From: CAYOZL01 sp964408435
GTDB lineage: Bacteria > Bdellovibrionota_C > UBA2361 > SZUA-149 > CAYOZL01
Length of the DNA: 5,400 bases
NCBI GenBank assembly: GCA_964408435.1
Contig: CAYOZL010000092.1
Coordinates: forward strand, 1 to 5,400
Direction: 5' to 3'
Shown piece by piece: positions 4,457 to 5,400 of this stretch; within the stretch, counting starts at the first letter, position 1; every line of letters begins with the position of its first letter. The position numbers were made by a program, and so were the translations under genes. The notes under the pieces were generated by a model. That model did no database searches. It worked only from the letters and a program-made list of their open reading frames with translations, and was not told the DNA's origin.

Positions 4457-5400
4457 TTATTCGCTCTTTTCTTCCTCTTCTCTAATCTTCTTAATAGGTG
4501 AGTGCATTATCTTGGAAACCAGGGATTTAGATAAGACTTCAATAGCCTCCTTGAGTTCTGGAGCTGGTGTATAACCTGCTTTAATAAGTCTATTTAAAGT
4601 CTTTTTACTCTCATTTTTTGCAATAGCTTCAAAGTGACTAACTAAGTCTTTAATATCTTCTCTTTGATTTAAATTACTAAACCAAGCAAAAAAGCTGTGA
4701 ACTTCTTGCTCAATTATCATCTCAGCTCTAGCAAACTCCATAGTTCTAGAATTTATGTTTTCTTTAACTACTTTTTCTAAATCATCAACAGTGTAGAGAA
4801 AAACATCACTTAGCTCTGCAATACTAGCATCGAAATTCCTAGGCACACCTAAGTCTATGAAAAATTGAGATACTACTGTTCTAGCTTTAGTTAACTTCTT
4901 AACTTCATCTTTTAATAAAAAAGGCTCATTACAAGATACTGCTCCAATAATAATATCTGCATCTAAAAGAAACGGTAGATAATTATCAAAACCAAGCACT
5001 CTTGCATCAATCTCTTTAGCTAAGCTGAGAGCATTATCATAGGTTCTATTAACAATACTAAATTTTCTTACGCCAGATGCATATAAATGCTTTGCTGCTA
5101 ACTCTCCAGTTTTTCCAGCCCCTATTAACATTACTGAAACATCTTTTAAATCACCAAAGATTTGCTCTGAAAGTTCTTTTGCCGCGTAGCTAACAGATAC
5201 TGCTTTTTTTCCAATAGCAGTTGAGGATCTAACTAACTTAGAAATACTAAAAGCAGATTGATACAAACGATTAAGAACTAAACCTGCAAAATTATTTTCT
5301 TTTGCTAATGCATAAGACTCTTTTTGTTGTGCAGAGATTTGTTGTTCACCAGGAATAAGTGAATCAATTCCGCAATTTACTTTATAAAAATGCTTTATCG
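4457..5400 (-). CDS. hemA: Glutamyl-tRNA reductase (N-terminal part outside window)
   Basis: HemA reduces Glu-tRNA(Glu) with NADPH to glutamate-1-semialdehyde, the first committed step of C5 tetrapyrrole synthesis in the cytoplasm. The reading frame stays open to the right edge, so 313 residues are visible. The first are KHFYKVNCGIDSL, the family's HLF-x-V-x-x-G-L/I-D-S block just before the tRNA-linked active site, then GEQQISAQ, which replaces the usual GEPQI-GQ. KLVRSSTAIGKKAVSVSYAA and the Rossmann motif LIGAGKTGE (visible residues 92-100) follow, with NRT (117-119) as the NADPH ribose/phosphate loop. SVDDL-like TVDDL and the long helical dimerisation domain end the protein, with an acidic tail. 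The catalytic cysteine near residue 50 lies beyond the window. A TTG at 5266 is internal, not a start, because conserved sequence continues upstream of it. With gltX two genes on, this is a Glu-tRNA and haem cluster. Confidence 0.95.
   Translation of the reverse strand, partial: IKHFYKVNCGIDSLIPGEQQISAQQKESYALAKENNFAGLVLNRLYQSAFSISKLVRSSTAIGKKAVSVSYAAKELSEQIFGDLKDVSVMLIGAGKTGELAAKHLYASGVRKFSIVNRTYDNALSLAKEIDARVLGFDNYLPFLLDADIIIGAVSCNEPFLLKDEVKKLTKARTVVSQFFIDLGVPRNFDASIAELSDVFLYTVDDLEKVVKENINSRTMEFARAEMIIEQEVHSFFAWFSNLNQREDIKDLVSHFEAIAKNESKKTLNRLIKAGYTPAPELKEAIEVLSKSLVSKIMHSPIKKIREEEEKSE

Noticed and set aside
4457..5266. hemA taken to start at the TTG at 5266
   Set aside because: The same frame continues to 5400 and encodes conserved HemA sequence (KHFYKVNCGIDSL), so the TTG codes for an internal leucine and the gene is cut by the window edge.

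Overview
The window is a low-G+C (mid-30s percent in the coding parts I hand-sampled) stretch of a bacterial chromosome. Every convincing gene is on the minus strand, so transcription runs from right to left. In that order the genes are: hemA (glutamyl-tRNA reductase, start beyond the right edge), a c-type cytochrome lipoprotein, gltX (glutamyl-tRNA synthetase), a TerC-family membrane protein, a small unidentified membrane-type ORF, and uvrB (excision nuclease subunit B, end beyond the left edge). A lipid-anchored cytochrome c with a C5-pathway haem enzyme points to a respiring, probably Gram-negative bacterium. The sequence alone does not fix the taxon.

Right part (about 2480-5400): hemA, the cytochrome and gltX form a thematic cluster. 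GltX makes Glu-tRNA(Glu), HemA diverts that Glu-tRNA into tetrapyrrole synthesis, and the cytochrome consumes haem. The cytochrome stop and the gltX start overlap by one base (TAGTG), which suggests translational coupling. The cytochrome and hemA are separated by a 116-bp AT-rich spacer holding a weak terminator-like hairpin, a palindrome and a pair of direct repeats. The GltX protein is short (433 aa) and lacks the cysteine-bearing insert usually found between GKAY and the V-R-K segment.

Middle (2328-2478): between gltX and the TerC-family gene lies a hairpin able to form 28 consecutive base pairs in the minus-strand transcript. It ends one base before the Shine-Dalgarno sequence of the TerC gene. 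Its three non-Watson-Crick positions are G.U in minus-strand RNA but C.A on the plus side, which hints at an RNA-level function.

Left part (881-1547): this region carries no large gene but is structured. Two related low-complexity elements built from AAGAYT hexamers lie in opposite orientation at about 930-1002 and 1446-1551. Between them is a stretch with clearly higher G+C (about 47 percent by hand count over 1021-1320). It encodes a 70-aa minus-strand ORF with a perfect TATAAT box and a textbook AAAGGAG ribosome-binding site. The flanking inverted elements, the different composition and the complete expression signals make this segment look like an inserted cassette, and it is the best candidate here for something undescribed. 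uvrB follows, preceded by imperfect 9-bp CRCAGAGGG-type tandem repeats and no visible Shine-Dalgarno sequence.

I see no tRNA, rRNA, CRISPR array, transposase or phage gene in the window.
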